Of a DNA stretch of 64,000 nt, positions 54,001-57,122 are shown in pieces. Numbering within the stretch: position 1 is the first letter of the stretch; each line of letters opens with the position of its first letter. The DNA lies in NCBI GenBank assembly GCA_963281255.1, contig OY725490.1, positions 3,286,001 through 3,350,000 of the forward strand. The letters run 5' to 3'. The DNA is from Aphrocallistes beatrix (taxonomy: Eukaryota; Porifera; Hexactinellida; Sceptrulophora; Aphrocallistidae). The notes under the pieces are model-generated. The model saw only the letters and a program-made list of their open reading frames with translations. It did not search any database and had not been told where the DNA came from. Both the position numbers and the translations under genes were made by a program.

Positions 54001-55727
54001 AAGGATAATTATATACACGTTACACAAATGAAGTCATCACAAATACTTACACATTCGGTGATCTAACAATCTAGTATCAAAGAATGTAATCAATATTTAT
54101 AAAATTATAACCCATGCAGGTAAGAGGTAGTTTCCAATTGTTATGGTGTGTACTTGTACTATGTAATACGGTTCTAATACTCATATTGACAAGTTACTAC
54201 ATGAATATGACGTATTGATATGATAATTTAAAAAGAAGAAGGAAATATTGAAGTATATTATATCTAACAAAAATAGCGCATATCAAACAGTGATAGACTT
54301 ACGTCCTTGTGAAGTTCAACATGGTATCGTCGTCATCTTGATATAGGGCTGTCACATGAGCTCTGTTTGCTACGGGCTTGTAAACCTGAGCTCCGTGGAT
54401 TAAATCCTATAGATAAAACGGAAATATATTAGCATATACACAGCCGGTTTACGAGATAAATAAGCAGAAATCAGTCCTAGAAGTATATAACTATCTACGT
54501 ATTCGTATATACTACAGTTGACTCAGCTTAATATGGCCCTGGTTAATCGGGTCAACCGCTTAATCGGGCCACTTTTGGCAGGACCGGAATAGCTCTCACA
54601 CATAGAAGCTAATACAAAATATCTTCGGTTAATAGGGTTCTCCGCTTAATCGGGCCAAAATGTCCTCTGACCAATGTGACCCTATTAAACGGAGTCACCT
54701 GTACATATATTAATACGGGCATATCGTGGAATATGTACATTCCCCTATGTGCGTGAAAATTGGATTCTATTAGAGTAAAGCTCTATTGTAAACAATGACC
54801 TGGAAATGGTCTATACATGTCCTATAATCAGCTAGGCGTATATTTATAGGCCAAGCGTATACTTATTTATACCAATAACTTTAATAGCGATCCTATACCA
54901 ATTTTTAGTGCAGCTCCTAGCATAGGAGATGTCTTCATGATTGGCATGTAACGTCCGTCCTTCCGTCTGTCTGCTCGTTCCTGGAAATTCTATTGGACCA
55001 AATCGCACCAAATTTGGGCCATATATTCCTTATGTGGTAGAGATTTGAACCGGTGGGGTGTAAATTTTGCAATTTTTTCACACCTTTTCACAAAAGGTGC
55101 CAAAATCTATTAGCTAATCAGAAACCAGGGATTAACATTACAGTTGGTTTTGATTATATTCAATGTATATAAATGACTCGCAATGTGACTCCCTAAATTT
55201 GAAATCTAATTGGTTGGCATGGAAGACAATGTTTTCACCGCATTTAATGATGTACATCATGCAACTAAACTAATCAAACGAGATCTCAATAATTATTACT
55301 GGTATATGGTAGTTCATCATATATATTTCAGATGTATTAGATTAGAATACTCACATTTGTCGTACCCTATGAGTCACTTAATGGAGCTTTTGTTATAACC
55401 AATCGCTACTTCTTAATTTTCCATTTGGGGATCTTCCCCACTAATTCGAGAGAACTTACTATATGTTACATAATTAGTTGATTTGAGGACGGAAGTAGTA
55501 CATCGCCATATCATATTAAACATGTGATTCAGGTTTAGTTGTTTGTATGATAATTATCAAAATCTTAAAGTGAACTTTGACTCTTGTAAACATATATACC
55601 TATTGACAATAAATACTACTTTTGCTTATTATTATTATTATTAGAATTACCTTCAGCTGTTTAACTCGAAGATTTGATGTTTTCTCTCCCAACACGAAAC
55701 TGATCGCATCCATCAGATTAGATTTTC
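8670..55727 (-). CDS. SMC1A: Cohesin subunit SMC1, 36 exons seen (exon 1 and one C-terminal segment missing)
   Basis: SMC1 is the cohesin ATPase that pairs with SMC3 to hold sister chromatids. Exons in coding order: 55651-55727, 54303-54406, 41234-41354, 40384-40451, 39827-39917, 39657-39734, 39188-39295, 38999-39103, 38803-38888, 32943-32991, 32751-32861, 29349-29563, 28424-28637, 27388-27428, 27157-27327, 21216-21474, 20990-21148, 18624-18692, 18455-18544, 16279-16322, 15577-15667, 15270-15300, 15101-15186, 14956-15033, 14785-14868, 14458-14514, 13429-13485, 13113-13205, 12784-12858, 12570-12682, 11956-12063, 11449-11509, 11284-11337, 10659-10783, 9533-9602, 8670-8732. All phases agree and the sum is about 1168 codons, against 1233 in human SMC1A. 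The start (about 35 residues up to the first Gly of the P-loop) was not found. About 37 residues before the last exon are missing, probably in the N gap. Four introns contain other genes. Confidence 0.95.
8736..8935. other. Assembly gap of 200 N
   Basis: Exactly 200 unknown bases. It lies immediately upstream (in gene orientation) of the last SMC1 exon, which starts at the base next to the splice acceptor at 8733-8734. Confidence 0.99.
8985..9126. mobile_element. pogo/Tigger-type MITE with TA duplication
   Basis: CAGTAAAACCTCGTTATTAC at the left and GTTCGTCTTAACGAGGTT..CTACTG at the right are inverted repeats, flanked by TA at 8983-8984 and 9127-9128. It sits in the last SMC1 introns. Confidence 0.7.
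10158..10498. repeat. Dispersed element with AGTGCAGCTCC inverted ends, copy A
   Basis: The ends carry AGTGCAGCTCC and its complement GGAGCTGCACT. The interior includes AACAAAGCTTTGCA, ACCGGAAGTGATGAGATTTCGC and a CATACATACGGACGGACG tract. Copy B lies inverted at 34085-34540, and a fragment with the same end is at 54898-55140. No protein is encoded. Class uncertain. Confidence 0.65.
14024..14209. mobile_element. hAT-type MITE
   Basis: Ends CAGGGTTTCATTCAG and CTGGATGAAACCCTC are inverted repeats. Eight-base flanks GACTGGAG and GACTAGAG differ at one position, fitting a hAT target duplication. The interior is rich in GGCGCGCC/ACGCG. A relative is at 15912-16126. Confidence 0.75.
14256..14395. 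mobile_element. hAT-type MITE, GC-rich ends
   Basis: Left CAGGGACGGAGAAC and right GTCCGACGCCTATG ends, flanked by CTCTACAT and CGCTACAT (7 of 8 bases equal). It shares a GGGCTCAGCCCTAAAATTTG core with the element at 56125-56274. Confidence 0.7.
15340..15503. mobile_element. hAT-type MITE, GC-rich
   Basis: Left end CAGGGGCGGTCGCAGG and right end GGGAACGCCCA, with flanks GTTATGAG and GGTATGAG (7 of 8). Exact right border uncertain by a base or two. Confidence 0.55.
15912..16126. mobile_element. hAT-type MITE with perfect 8-bp duplication
   Basis: Starts CATGCTTTCATCCAGG and ends CTGGATGAAACCCTG, flanked on both sides by GTTGCACT (15904-15911 and 16127-16134). It carries several AGGCGCG motifs and lies in an SMC1 intron. 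Confidence 0.8.
17248..18175 (+). mobile_element. Helentron-associated-like element, copy 1 (three 141-bp repeats)
   Basis: The GC-rich 5' end starts AAGCGCGCTTCGC and contains a perfect hairpin (GCGGACAC..GTGTCCGC). It is followed by about three copies of a unit with ATTTGTTTACTTT and its inverted partner AAAGTAAACAAAT. A unique 3' part ends with (CAAA)n and TCCTAGCATTTTAATATA. The architecture (special 5' end, internal tandem repeats, 3' microsatellite, no coding) resembles DINE-1/pearl elements. That is an analogy, not a match. Confidence 0.65.
18829..20607 (+). mobile_element. Helentron-associated-like element, copy 2 (about nine 141-bp repeats)
   Basis: Same 5' and 3' ends as copy 1, but with about nine tandem units. 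The repeated start of TTTGTTTACTTTATG falls at 19076, 19217, 19358, 19499, 19640, 19781, 19922 and 20063, exactly 141 bases apart. The last six units share variants (CATGTCACCCGTTGG) and are nearly identical, pointing to recent local expansion. It ends in five CAAA units and TCCTAGCATTTTAATATA. Confidence 0.75.
20609..20805. mobile_element. Inverted-repeat element, ACATGCCAACT ends
   Basis: ACATGCCAACT at the left and AGTTGGCATGT at the right are perfect inverted ends, with several internal AAAGCGGGAC motifs. It abuts the 3' end of the preceding element. Superfamily not determined. Confidence 0.6.
21773..21808. repeat. Near-perfect 36-bp palindrome
   Basis: GAGGATCTTGACAGCCG and its exact complement are separated by two bases. 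It is isolated within an SMC1 intron and could extrude as a short hairpin. Confidence 0.85.
21840..22360 (+). mobile_element. Helentron-associated-like element, partial copy 3
   Basis: Two diverged 141-bp-type units followed by the GGTGTGAAAATATGTATATA and GAGGTGTGAAAATTTCGC segments of the 3' part. It lacks the GC-rich 5' end and the (CAAA)n tail. Confidence 0.6.
23206..23784 (-). CDS. Protein with two Ig-like domains, MALT1-like arrangement
   Basis: A single-exon frame of 192 residues within an SMC1 intron. There are two Ig-like domains: residues 18-92 ([10 protein letters not shown] ... FQWFDQ ... [11 protein letters not shown]) and 114-191 ([10 protein letters not shown] ... LYQWYKDD ... 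[13 protein letters not shown]). Each keeps the core Trp and the D-x-G-x-Y motif, but each lacks one of the two Cys of the usual disulfide. There is no signal peptide. Intracellular paired Ig domains of this style occur in the paracaspase MALT1; the death and caspase domains are absent here. A cytosolic adaptor role is inference. A TATA-like box lies 68 bp upstream. A damaged copy lies at 24470-25550. Confidence 0.65.
   Translation of the reverse strand: MSRLVPFINFSGVAIISEPNDVAAPVGSSVCFSVSFYAQSPIFQWFDQYNRPIPYVCTDSIRFAPVRDEDFGFYRLQITDRVTNQSQSTRWIELKKRHSPHPAHTTDTEDLRPKAVSVPLGGAYYKGKRVSLTAHFERAGLYQWYKDDVKLEGRISNTLFIEEARPEDTGDYVVCATNNYGHATAKMRIIVG
23852..23859 (-). promoter_or_regulatory. TATA-like box of the Ig-domain gene
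   Basis: Minus-strand TATAAATA, 68 bp before the ATG at 23784. Confidence 0.5.
24504..24774. mobile_element. hAT-type MITE in the Ig pseudogene
   Basis: Ends CATAGGCGTAGCG and CTAGCTACGCCTATG, with perfect 8-bp duplications CAATAGCG at 24496-24503 and 24775-24782. The uninterrupted sister copy has a single CAGTAGCG at this point, which confirms the insertion. Confidence 0.85.
25176..25469 (+). mobile_element. Ty3/gypsy reverse-transcriptase fragment
   Basis: An open frame encodes the start of a retroelement polymerase: [54 protein letters not shown]. These blocks (the IRPSxSPWAS-like motif, then KKDGS-RF-VDYR-LN) are conserved at the beginning of Ty3/gypsy reverse transcriptases. The catalytic YxDD region is absent, so this is a dead fragment captured in the Ig pseudogene. 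Confidence 0.8.
25610..26095. mobile_element. Long fold-back element
   Basis: The ends CCGGACAAAAGTATTTG and CAAATACTTTTGTCCG are complementary. The arms stay complementary for well over 100 bases (CATAATTATTCATAAAGTGG, GAATTTGAAATCGAAAT and partners). Related single arms occur near 9720-9860, 10500-10600 and 18230-18350. Probably a mariner-like MITE. Confidence 0.7.
26456..26572. repeat. Short tandem duplication
   Basis: Two adjacent copies of a roughly 60-base unit containing CTTCCAAAGAAGTACAAAAT and TAGCATC..TGTTGGTGA. Nothing else is supported up to the next SMC1 exon at 27157. Confidence 0.7.
28030..28145 (-). repeat. Possible tRNA-derived SINE
   Basis: On the minus strand a tRNA-like block reads CCAAGGCTAGTTG ... 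CCAGGTTCAATCCCTTGG. It has a B-box-like GGTTCAATCC and complementary CCAAGG/CCTTGG ends. The T-stem is imperfect and only one copy is seen here, so this is tentative. Confidence 0.3.
29118..29289. mobile_element. Palindromic MITE with GGGGCCTTATT ends
   Basis: CAGGGGCCTTATTCGC at the left matches GAAAAAGGCCCCAG at the right in inverted orientation. The interior is a run of AACTTAAG/CTTAAGTTT palindromes. Possibly PIF/Harbinger-type; target duplication not clear. Confidence 0.65.
30257..30264 (+). promoter_or_regulatory. TATA-like box of the xylosyltransferase gene
   Basis: TATATAAA lies 40 bp before the ATG at 30304. Confidence 0.55.
30304..32382 (+). CDS. XYLT: Protein O-xylosyltransferase (GT14), single exon
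   Basis: 692 residues, uninterrupted, within an SMC1 intron and on the opposite strand. Residues 17-37 are hydrophobic after a short basic N terminus, as in type II Golgi enzymes. From about residue 149 the GT14 catalytic domain is clear: [62 protein letters not shown] and a [11 protein letters not shown] block. A C-terminal xylosyltransferase domain follows with [11 protein letters not shown]. The enzyme transfers xylose from UDP-xylose to Ser of proteoglycan cores, the first step of glycosaminoglycan synthesis. It is shorter than human XYLT1/2 (959 and 865 residues), mostly lacking the stem. A second ATG lies six codons in. Confidence 0.92.
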   Translation: MKLITQMKIFINRSRKLWMLMMGSYLGIQSYLLYLIADGHSVISVSGVDWSPCTTANSATVTNTSDMYKYTTPVFIGEDCNIRSLHTDAISALNRASSLSCKREIETVACAIQSGEFYANSLPNTCDLGEDPAREFEHRESNDSTRPARIFYLLQLHERAVQQILRLFRAIYHPAHFYYLHVDAHFDYLYHSLLPLEKMYKNVKLASSRYRTMWGGASLLDMVMGVMREALWNIDWEWDYFVNLSGADFPVRSNEEITRVLGEHLGENFVKPHNGDSEVFITKQGINYTFIQCDDHMWKLGPRQLPQGITIDGGSDWITLHRDFIEFVLTTDDILLRQLKLFFKYTLLPVESFFHTVLRNSRFCHTYVKHNLRIVNWIRKLGCKCQYKHIVDWCGCSPNDLRQGDIRKLIDQPEYILFARKFESIVDNVILNLLESYLTTGDPQRTNYYTESVYDREYSQVGPVVMLVWSSLLRLHKESAFNCETTDDVIIEVFIANKNDMRSNLIVETGKVQILYSYNQPVIEFNRTNKPERFRDARVGSEWDQKERIFRNYHGILTSQDSPQLSLSWNHGAQVNITIKWISPSNKLESSFQMSIDSTWTVTYHKPILAKPIEAGMWRVEIHSEISHFISIQFIVFSDEMEEEEMGMALSKMWEVKNVCNIADVNSNCSRFKKCDRVIWSPKSQDIFNELV
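32653..32692. repeat. (TA)n microsatellite
   Basis: Uninterrupted TA dinucleotides just downstream of the xylosyltransferase, before SMC1 exon 32751-32861. Confidence 0.95.
33242..33484 (+). repeat. Inverted repeat flanking the receptor kinase, left arm
   Basis: About 243 bp beginning ACCATAGACTCCTTTAAGTA. It is clearly homologous in reverse orientation to 38349-38602, with matching blocks such as GGGTCCATTGTGTATTATTG, TACATTTCCCATGTC and GGTAAGCCAACATGACCA (read on the appropriate strand). Confidence 0.8.
34085..34540 (-). repeat. Dispersed element with AGTGCAGCTCC ends, copy B
   Basis: Inverted relative of 10158-10498, sharing the GGAGATGCC..ATGGCATGGACGG region, TTCGCGAAATCTCATCACTT, AAAGCTTTGTTTAAA and the terminal GGAGCTGCACTATCAG. 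It lies between the inverted repeats that surround the receptor kinase gene. Confidence 0.65.
34702..37590 (-). CDS. Receptor tyrosine kinase with SRCR ectodomain, single exon
   Basis: 962 residues in one exon, inside an SMC1 intron on the same strand. A signal peptide (1-19) is followed by a Cys-rich SRCR-like domain (about 48-152; [17 protein letters not shown]). Then come a Ser/Thr-rich mucin-like stalk to about 455, one transmembrane segment (about 461-492) and a juxtamembrane region with many Tyr motifs (YTEL, YTAI, YAEI, YLAPI, YSSI, NPLYDIL). The kinase (about 655-920) has [15 protein letters not shown], a paired-Tyr activation loop and VPLRWTAPE. The loop ASGQFG lacks the first Gly of GxGxxG. 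It should sense an external ligand through SRCR and recruit SH2/PTB partners. No orthologue among vertebrate RTK families is obvious. Confidence 0.88.
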   Translation of the reverse strand: MRFLFLCLIVLALTTNAVSENCSIRGKLRSDPFSTNSLCTYYYNCDTIQVCTNVTGSLEWTNICFDEEWDQNSIDVSCRQFGYSGANSVSGSLDGVYRSIYNYGANEVKLSNIDCTGDENDVLSCRYNTTNSECRYPLYDPSAHCCNQGDCPIDSSSSTFTPSFSSSPPSALSSSVVMDTTTILTTKYSIISSSQLSSSFFPSTYGTQASSTSLTSDLLTNVVPGVPITLTTMNLISVEIPSTPTSIISNVISLSVIPTPSFSREVTSTLSLRTSSTMSNVDTQTLSGSDGVSSQLTHSDSSVATILATSVSSGDSATVSSSIPSESNSIISTSINSILNDVTSLTTTLPISSDSLIPTFTLSTSFDATSASGLLFPTPPPDSIPSPGIPSTTSTTTSALYCTDCFSSSVVTSTTYSTTFFPSTYTVQATSTGTPSTPSTTTSSSLPTQFVASTQQSRMSLMLIPILVPIIAILVILTILTIVILVLSCIFCSRRKRTKGSTDNDEAAMYTELSGITSLKSQVENQNAVIMNGDANYTAINESSLMDRDYDYAEIGKRTLDSEDVQEYLAPITDNYSSIENELYGHLVEGEVSNWNLYEQLPGMDQAAYHKLVAISSTLKNPLYDILVKESPNEEPIYIDPPSSLPQLENVFGQCLNEIRRKDIQMGEEFASGQFGVVYRAVYHTEKGDIPVAIKTLKEAANTDTKVAFMREAAILAQFQHPNVLRMIGVLTTQQPYMMVTELLKTELADLLLKMKSADSTHRQNLPPLLLRFCQEIAAGMKHLSEKHFIHRDLAARNVLVAKDLSCRIADFGMSRELHSDSEYYTSSGGRVPLRWTAPEAVFYKKYSEKSDVWSFGMTMYEIWSLGEKPWGWYTSNDEIVEGMSQGKKLSPPTGCPRDVYRVMVETWRADASVRPTFSDAQVMLTDAQLPPPIPGVNEPSRCLGNDPVLAQDLYLDLQQVQ
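37638..37643 (-). promoter_or_regulatory. TATA-like box of the receptor kinase gene
   Basis: Minus-strand TATAAG, 47 bp before the ATG at 37590. Confidence 0.4.
37898..37982. repeat. Long palindrome
   Basis: Arms of roughly 38 bases (TTAGGAGTAAGTACAAGTAT and its complement) around a TAAATACTTACATTATAC core, with few mismatches. A smaller palindrome built on GGGTCAC/GTGACCC lies just upstream (37850-37890), and another (ATGGGTTAATTGGAAAA) at 38218-38290. Confidence 0.8.
38349..38602 (-). repeat. Inverted repeat flanking the receptor kinase, right arm
   Basis: Reverse-oriented partner of 33242-33484, diverged by scattered substitutions and small indels. Together they bracket about 4.9 kb containing the receptor kinase gene. 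Confidence 0.8.
39339..39600 (-). mobile_element. Helentron-associated-like element, 3' fragment
   Basis: Reverse copy of the 3' part of the elements at 17248 and 18829: GCTAGGATTTTTCGTTTG(TTTG)n, the CGACTTGCCAATTC segment and CGCTTAGATCTT-like motifs, lying in an SMC1 intron. Confidence 0.65.
41668..41892. repeat. Large hairpin with about 100-base arms
   Basis: The two arms (GATACATTGCAATATCTGA ... CACAACCCCCAAAAGAGGG and complement) pair almost throughout around a loop of about 20 bases. No open frame is supported. A transcript would form a long hairpin; it may also simply be a fold-back MITE. Confidence 0.85.
41952..42004. repeat. Short perfect inverted repeat
   Basis: ACGTACCCAAGCGGAG and its exact complement enclose 21 bases. 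It lies between the large hairpin and the TA microsatellite. Confidence 0.85.
42029..42090. repeat. (TA)n microsatellite
   Basis: Uninterrupted TA repeat of about 60 bases. From here to 42993 I see no gene apart from a partial CAGTGG-family MITE near 42690-42740. Confidence 0.95.
42994..44420 (-). CDS. Coiled-coil, Trp-repeat and NHL-like protein with a frame break
   Basis: Two overlapping frames form one gene-like unit. The first (44420-44031) is a Lys-rich N terminus and coiled coil of about 110 residues. The second (from about 44115 to 42994) continues with 370 residues. The switch falls near 44100 and needs a one-base slip or a short intron; CTCTTTCCAG at the boundary could be an acceptor, but I found no in-phase donor. 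The middle has a tandem repeat of WxQxD/E units ([17 protein letters not shown]). The C-terminal 170 residues resemble divergent NHL blades ([20 protein letters not shown]). The layout echoes the protein at 650-1918. It lies in a large SMC1 intron. Function unknown. Confidence 0.5.
44421..45409. other. Gene-poor intronic stretch
   Basis: A Lys/Arg-rich 85-residue open frame at 44680-44937 (plus) has no recognisable domain and no TATA-like motif at the usual distance; I do not call it a gene. The rest is AT-rich. Confidence 0.35.
45410..45480. mobile_element. Very short hAT-like palindromic element
   Basis: CAGGGGTGGCGCTAG and CTGGCGCCACCCCTG form the two ends of a 71-bp palindrome. The flanking octamers agree only partly (5 of 8). 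Confidence 0.5.
45518..45689. mobile_element. MITE, CAGTGGAACC ends
   Basis: CAGTGGAACCTGTTATA at the left and GACAGGTTTCACTG at the right. Same family as 8366-8453. The DNA from here to PPIL3 (46686) shows nothing else I can support. Confidence 0.6.
46686..47171 (+). CDS. PPIL3: Peptidyl-prolyl isomerase-like 3 (cyclophilin), single exon
   Basis: 161 residues, the same length as human PPIL3 and very similar along its whole length: start [17 protein letters not shown], then [63 protein letters not shown] and the end TIHANP. It is a spliceosome-associated cyclophilin of the CypJ type that catalyses cis-trans isomerisation of prolyl bonds. Catalytic residues Arg (FHR) and the Gln/Phe of GSQFYIT are present. 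It lies in the 12.9-kb SMC1 intron, 275 bp upstream of the LRRK gene on the same strand. Confidence 0.96.
   Translation: MSVTLHTDLGDIKLELFCEETPKTCENFLALCASNYYCGCVFHRNIKGFIVQAGDPTGTGKGGESIWGKPFEDEIRDALKHSTRGILAMANSGPNTNGSQFYITYAKQPSLDLQNTVFGKVIDGFDTLASLEMVPVDAKTYRPTRDVMMRRVTIHANPIAH
47368..47374 (+). promoter_or_regulatory. TATA-like box of the LRRK gene
   Basis: TATAAAG lies 73 bp before the ATG at 47447, within the 275-bp gap after PPIL3. Confidence 0.5.
47447..53818 (+). CDS. LRRK1: LRRK-type Roco kinase (ANK-LRR-Roc-COR-kinase-WD40), single exon
   Basis: 2123 residues without an intron, inside SMC1. Order: ankyrin-like repeats (about 85-225; [23 protein letters not shown]), leucine-rich repeats (about 282-640), Roc GTPase (from 670) with P-loop [16 protein letters not shown] and GTHVDEF, and COR (about 880-1290). 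The kinase (about 1305-1605) has [27 protein letters not shown] and the DYG (1485-1487) typical of LRRKs in place of DFG, then [12 protein letters not shown]-terminal region of about 480 residues probably forms the WD40 propeller. N-terminal ankyrins and total length fit LRRK1 (2015 residues in human) better than LRRK2, but a sponge-specific Roco is possible. Likely a GTP-regulated kinase in membrane traffic and cytoskeletal signalling. Confidence 0.9.
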   Translation: MEVRITKTEFKRELIQACSNNNTTKLISIFHEEYSSIGLILAEVVLESYLCTDVCEQIICQTVEKGYTDVVQILIEQAFNFTSRTHRGYPVQIACRKGHIVLVKNLIYQMDQKKEPWQTLEGSESLVTICTQNGRLDILELLVNRGIALEVKTVMPLPYYATINGHQDVLRYLLQNMNPSFDVNTSMKTVGNTEHTFNLLHIACVTNQAHIIRFLIEKRAKISRSIVERFPECIARALEQKLSVYKVGDHEGEGDERGEQYSAIWNGISMECFPAKVLNDNYKSIVEVELSSCELKEVAHEIYLLENVVSIDLSLNCLEYLDTSRTVEWNCSKLEILNASKNRIQFIPNVVFTSLPLLIQLDLSYNRIEEMDIENSNETPEEKWNLSNLEFLDVSNNSISILPESLSTLQSLRTFQANRNIIKYIPKSFAKSTHKLETLNLAENKLETLPKNMSRNWSSSLQTLILKDNLLYEISPEVCQLNHLQTLILSHNRIRFFPQYTEWQTQTLQKLDVSHNKLFFTVNSSSTPDERKFAKGMNLFSQPKYKQQFMPKAQSMDFSSNPSIEETYEIPVELWANTLMYLDLSGNKISILPDYIGNLTSLVNLNLSNNKDLTTLPPALGRLKNCFQLGIDNLRLNNLPHTTNIEGSRTKVILHFLHTELRNSVPSRRMKLMVVGLAGQGKTTLLQALKSGGSKTDSPLHKSTATNGIEINKWTLGGGKENKHKLGPQVEFSTWDLGGQEVYYATHQCFLTKNTLYLLVFKLTDGEEAILQLQPWLLNIQARAPNSPVIIVGTHVDEFKEETLKMNVADINQKVEKLYFASNQNTYPKIITTVFVSCTKSTNIDVLTRTIYESASNLEIADTKEKVIGQLVPKSYLELHYKIDKEREVRRNEGKMLILHYGDMERIASTVQDEDLHNKAELDRAASFLHNNGYILHYEELIGQLSDLYFIDPTWICDMFAQIVTVKEKNNWVKNGIIKETDLQFIFQNQEKYLYSQYNSEYLYIMEKFEILIDIGDGRLLIPSMLPLDRPHLVDEIIPNDYDLELRNNFEESEEFEGPITITKQSTIIRRRFYFSFIPSGFWNRLLSRILVRILRREYKESVDFSLNINTQQLLYWRRGIAMQSNDCRFVIESISKSQFELGGMQPGMAYKRNTFLLKSIDFEMNDCMMNEGVDIVVHSNTYNFSWMGYLVDQVENVLNEWFPGLDQQDVFGVQQVRRYCPWKVPKEILTRLDEEKKVKLELIGEDLYYMFQYQHCVLLSIKNSHILCEDLNVKIPLDFIIPEACLADLHEDFKLNVSQFKFERNKSTIGEGATATVFKGTYKNKEVAVKEFSYGASNRRGHRNAPDLSEIDVESTLQLLRMMRKEVSLQCRFQHPFILQLLAASIRPLVIVLELAPLGALSVVLSEKANKLNEEWIEKYNATAPPPMPGGVLGHRLTMKIALQIILAIEYLHTNRVIYRDLKAQNILLFSLDEQDAYNVKLSDYGISMVAQPSYNKGQEGTPGFIPPEAIPQKNFENVITTKADIFAYGMVMYELITGRYPFYPRTGNQEIFKAVLNNQNPDIYGQNRTPCCPNLIDLMYECWRRTPSDRPSADTIKTKLVDPAFFLLRNHIKEVDKEGMHKVDHMLDIPHSKPQMPNKTSNALCVWGSETDRKRCSLINVENGKKIESRLPAEQPVEAACVIEEEDRPPRIWISSRGQRATKEAGYREIEIYGQMPRNGSYCCLWRYNVKDTVLCLRGDKINGKPLVYASLLSGHFLAYARSSDFPDEREFTKMKPTDYSITSDRNADECEQWNMVFKLQIGNSPVHSIVVVGEEIWCTCGGDIHLLDRKKRDNFHKINVCQNKDIHLKHLLHHEGIMYATTFKGNESDIIVISVDAKNVIGRICCMEINPYEKVLFKNNENVAIQQDNLPRMNSEDNTSDEDREAASLKIEARELHSEDTESSKKKFIMPPENANLRNYPKQNIQHSIVRLPSIRADKIDRTETNRKKIRSSPTSMEHEHREVRVRSIIARDGLLWVSRAMGDVLLINIRDKNTSAFGEVVACLRVPHGDKTLYSFKSLSLLCQTQNEYVANYQQLVMNTTKSQQDHIIVWEGMSLERLEEIMEQNKSSIDMHLQRPTC
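54515..54701. mobile_element. pogo/Tigger-type MITE with TA duplication
   Basis: CAGTTGACTCAGCTTAATATGG at one end and CCTATTAAACGGAGTCACCTG at the other, with internal repeats of CGCTTAATCGGGCC. Flanked by TA at 54513-54514 and 54702-54703. Confidence 0.65.
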
Positions 55728-56124
55728 CTGAAAAATTAATTAAATTATAGGGAATTCTAATTCTAATTACCTGGAATTTATACTACTAGTATATATTCAA
55801 ATAGGTGAATAATATGTTTGTACAAAGTTCGTATAGCATCAATAAACTCAGATACGGGGAGCATTAGGGCAACTCCTCCTTAAACCCCGGAAATTAAAAT
55901 GTAGACTCTAGTGCAAGCGATTATCTAGGACCTCCTTATGCTCCTTTAGGTACAGTATTATTTTAAGCCCGAAAGTGATTAGGAGCGTAAAAATTTGGAA
56001 TATTAACCAATGTTATTTATCGATTTAGGCGTACAAAAAATTATATATTTGAGTTTAGGAGGGTATTTCTGCAGGGTTTTGTAATAATACCTTGCTCTAG
56101 TATAGTCTAGTGGGTACCCAGCAG

Positions 56125-56274
56125 CAGGGGCGCCGAACTTTTCGAAATCTGTGGCAATTTTGGAGTTCTAGGGAGGACTCAGCCCTAAAATTTGTATTGC
56201 GTCTATGGGGCATCTTCGAATCCAGGAGGGGCTCGAGCCCCCCCCCCCCAGCCCCCCCGGGTTCGGCGCCTATG
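56125..56274. mobile_element. hAT-type MITE with perfect 8-bp duplication
   Basis: Ends CAGGGGCGCCGAAC and GTTCGGCGCCTATG, flanked by CCCAGCAG at 56117-56124 and 56275-56282. Related to 14256-14395. Confidence 0.85.
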
Positions 56275-56945
56275 CCCAGCAGCAGGATCTTTGGACAGAC
56301 CAAACTACTGATATTTGTCCTCCTACTCCTACCTATAATTCTTTGTTCAAATATTGCATTACTTAGTATTTCATAACTAAATATGCCATCCAATAATGAC
56401 CAAACTGTCGAACAGAGATACATAGCTGGATAGTGTAATCCTTTAGTATTTGAAGATAAATCCGCATAGAATTCACAGTAAATAGCATATAACAAAACTT
56501 TACTGTTAATAAATAGAATATATTATATTATTATATAAAAATCTATCTATAGTAATCACACCGATTTTATCGAAACACTATGGGATATTAAATTGAGATG
56601 ATCTATCTTAGCAATATTATCATTAACAATATACGTGTATACGTACATACATATCCTATAATAGTATTCAAATCAAGCAGCAGAATTAAGTAATAGCATA
56701 ATCTATATAATTAAAACTCTTTGTTGTGTGTGTGTGTGTGGAATAACTCATGGCGGCCAATCAATTATATGACTCTCTCTTCTGTCATTTATAAACCTTA
56801 TGGATAAGATTTATTTTGATTAAACCAGGGTATGTCAGTGTAACAATTATTATAATGGTTAACTTAGTGATGTGGACTCCCCCACAATTACATAATTGTT
56901 CTGTTTGTATTTATCTCAAATGGGTGGCTATTATAATTGCTTTGT

Positions 56946-57012
56946 ACAGGCGCCCGAAGGGCGACTCATGCAAACACGAATTATGCAATCACGAGCCCGC
57001 TTGTATATATTA
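56946..57012 (-). repeat. Diverged 5' end of the Helentron-associated-like family
   Basis: Read on the minus strand it has ACAAGCGGGC ... GAGTCGCCCTTCGGGCGCCTG, matching the GC-rich hairpin start of the elements at 17248 and 18829 in arrangement but with a different middle. Confidence 0.45.
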
Positions 57013-57122
57013 AAAGAAAACAGTTATATGTTTATTCAATCAGCTACAAGTACAGACAAACATGAGTGTCTTGAAAACAGCCCTTAATGATATGTAGCAA
57101 TAAGATGTGAATTCACTAATCA

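Larger units (their letters stand above)
40384..55727 (-). other. SMC1A: SMC1 N-terminal ATPase head exons
   Basis: The first visible exon (55651-55727) starts inside the Walker A motif ([17 protein letters not shown]). The next exons encode [18 protein letters not shown], then [14 protein letters not shown] and [20 protein letters not shown], all diagnostic of SMC1 rather than SMC2-4. The intron between 54303 and 41354 is about 12.9 kb and holds the LRRK gene, PPIL3 and the Trp-repeat gene. The preceding exon must end in G in phase 1. I found no matching exon up to 64000, so intron 1 is longer than 8 kb if the gene is colinear. Confidence 0.93.
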
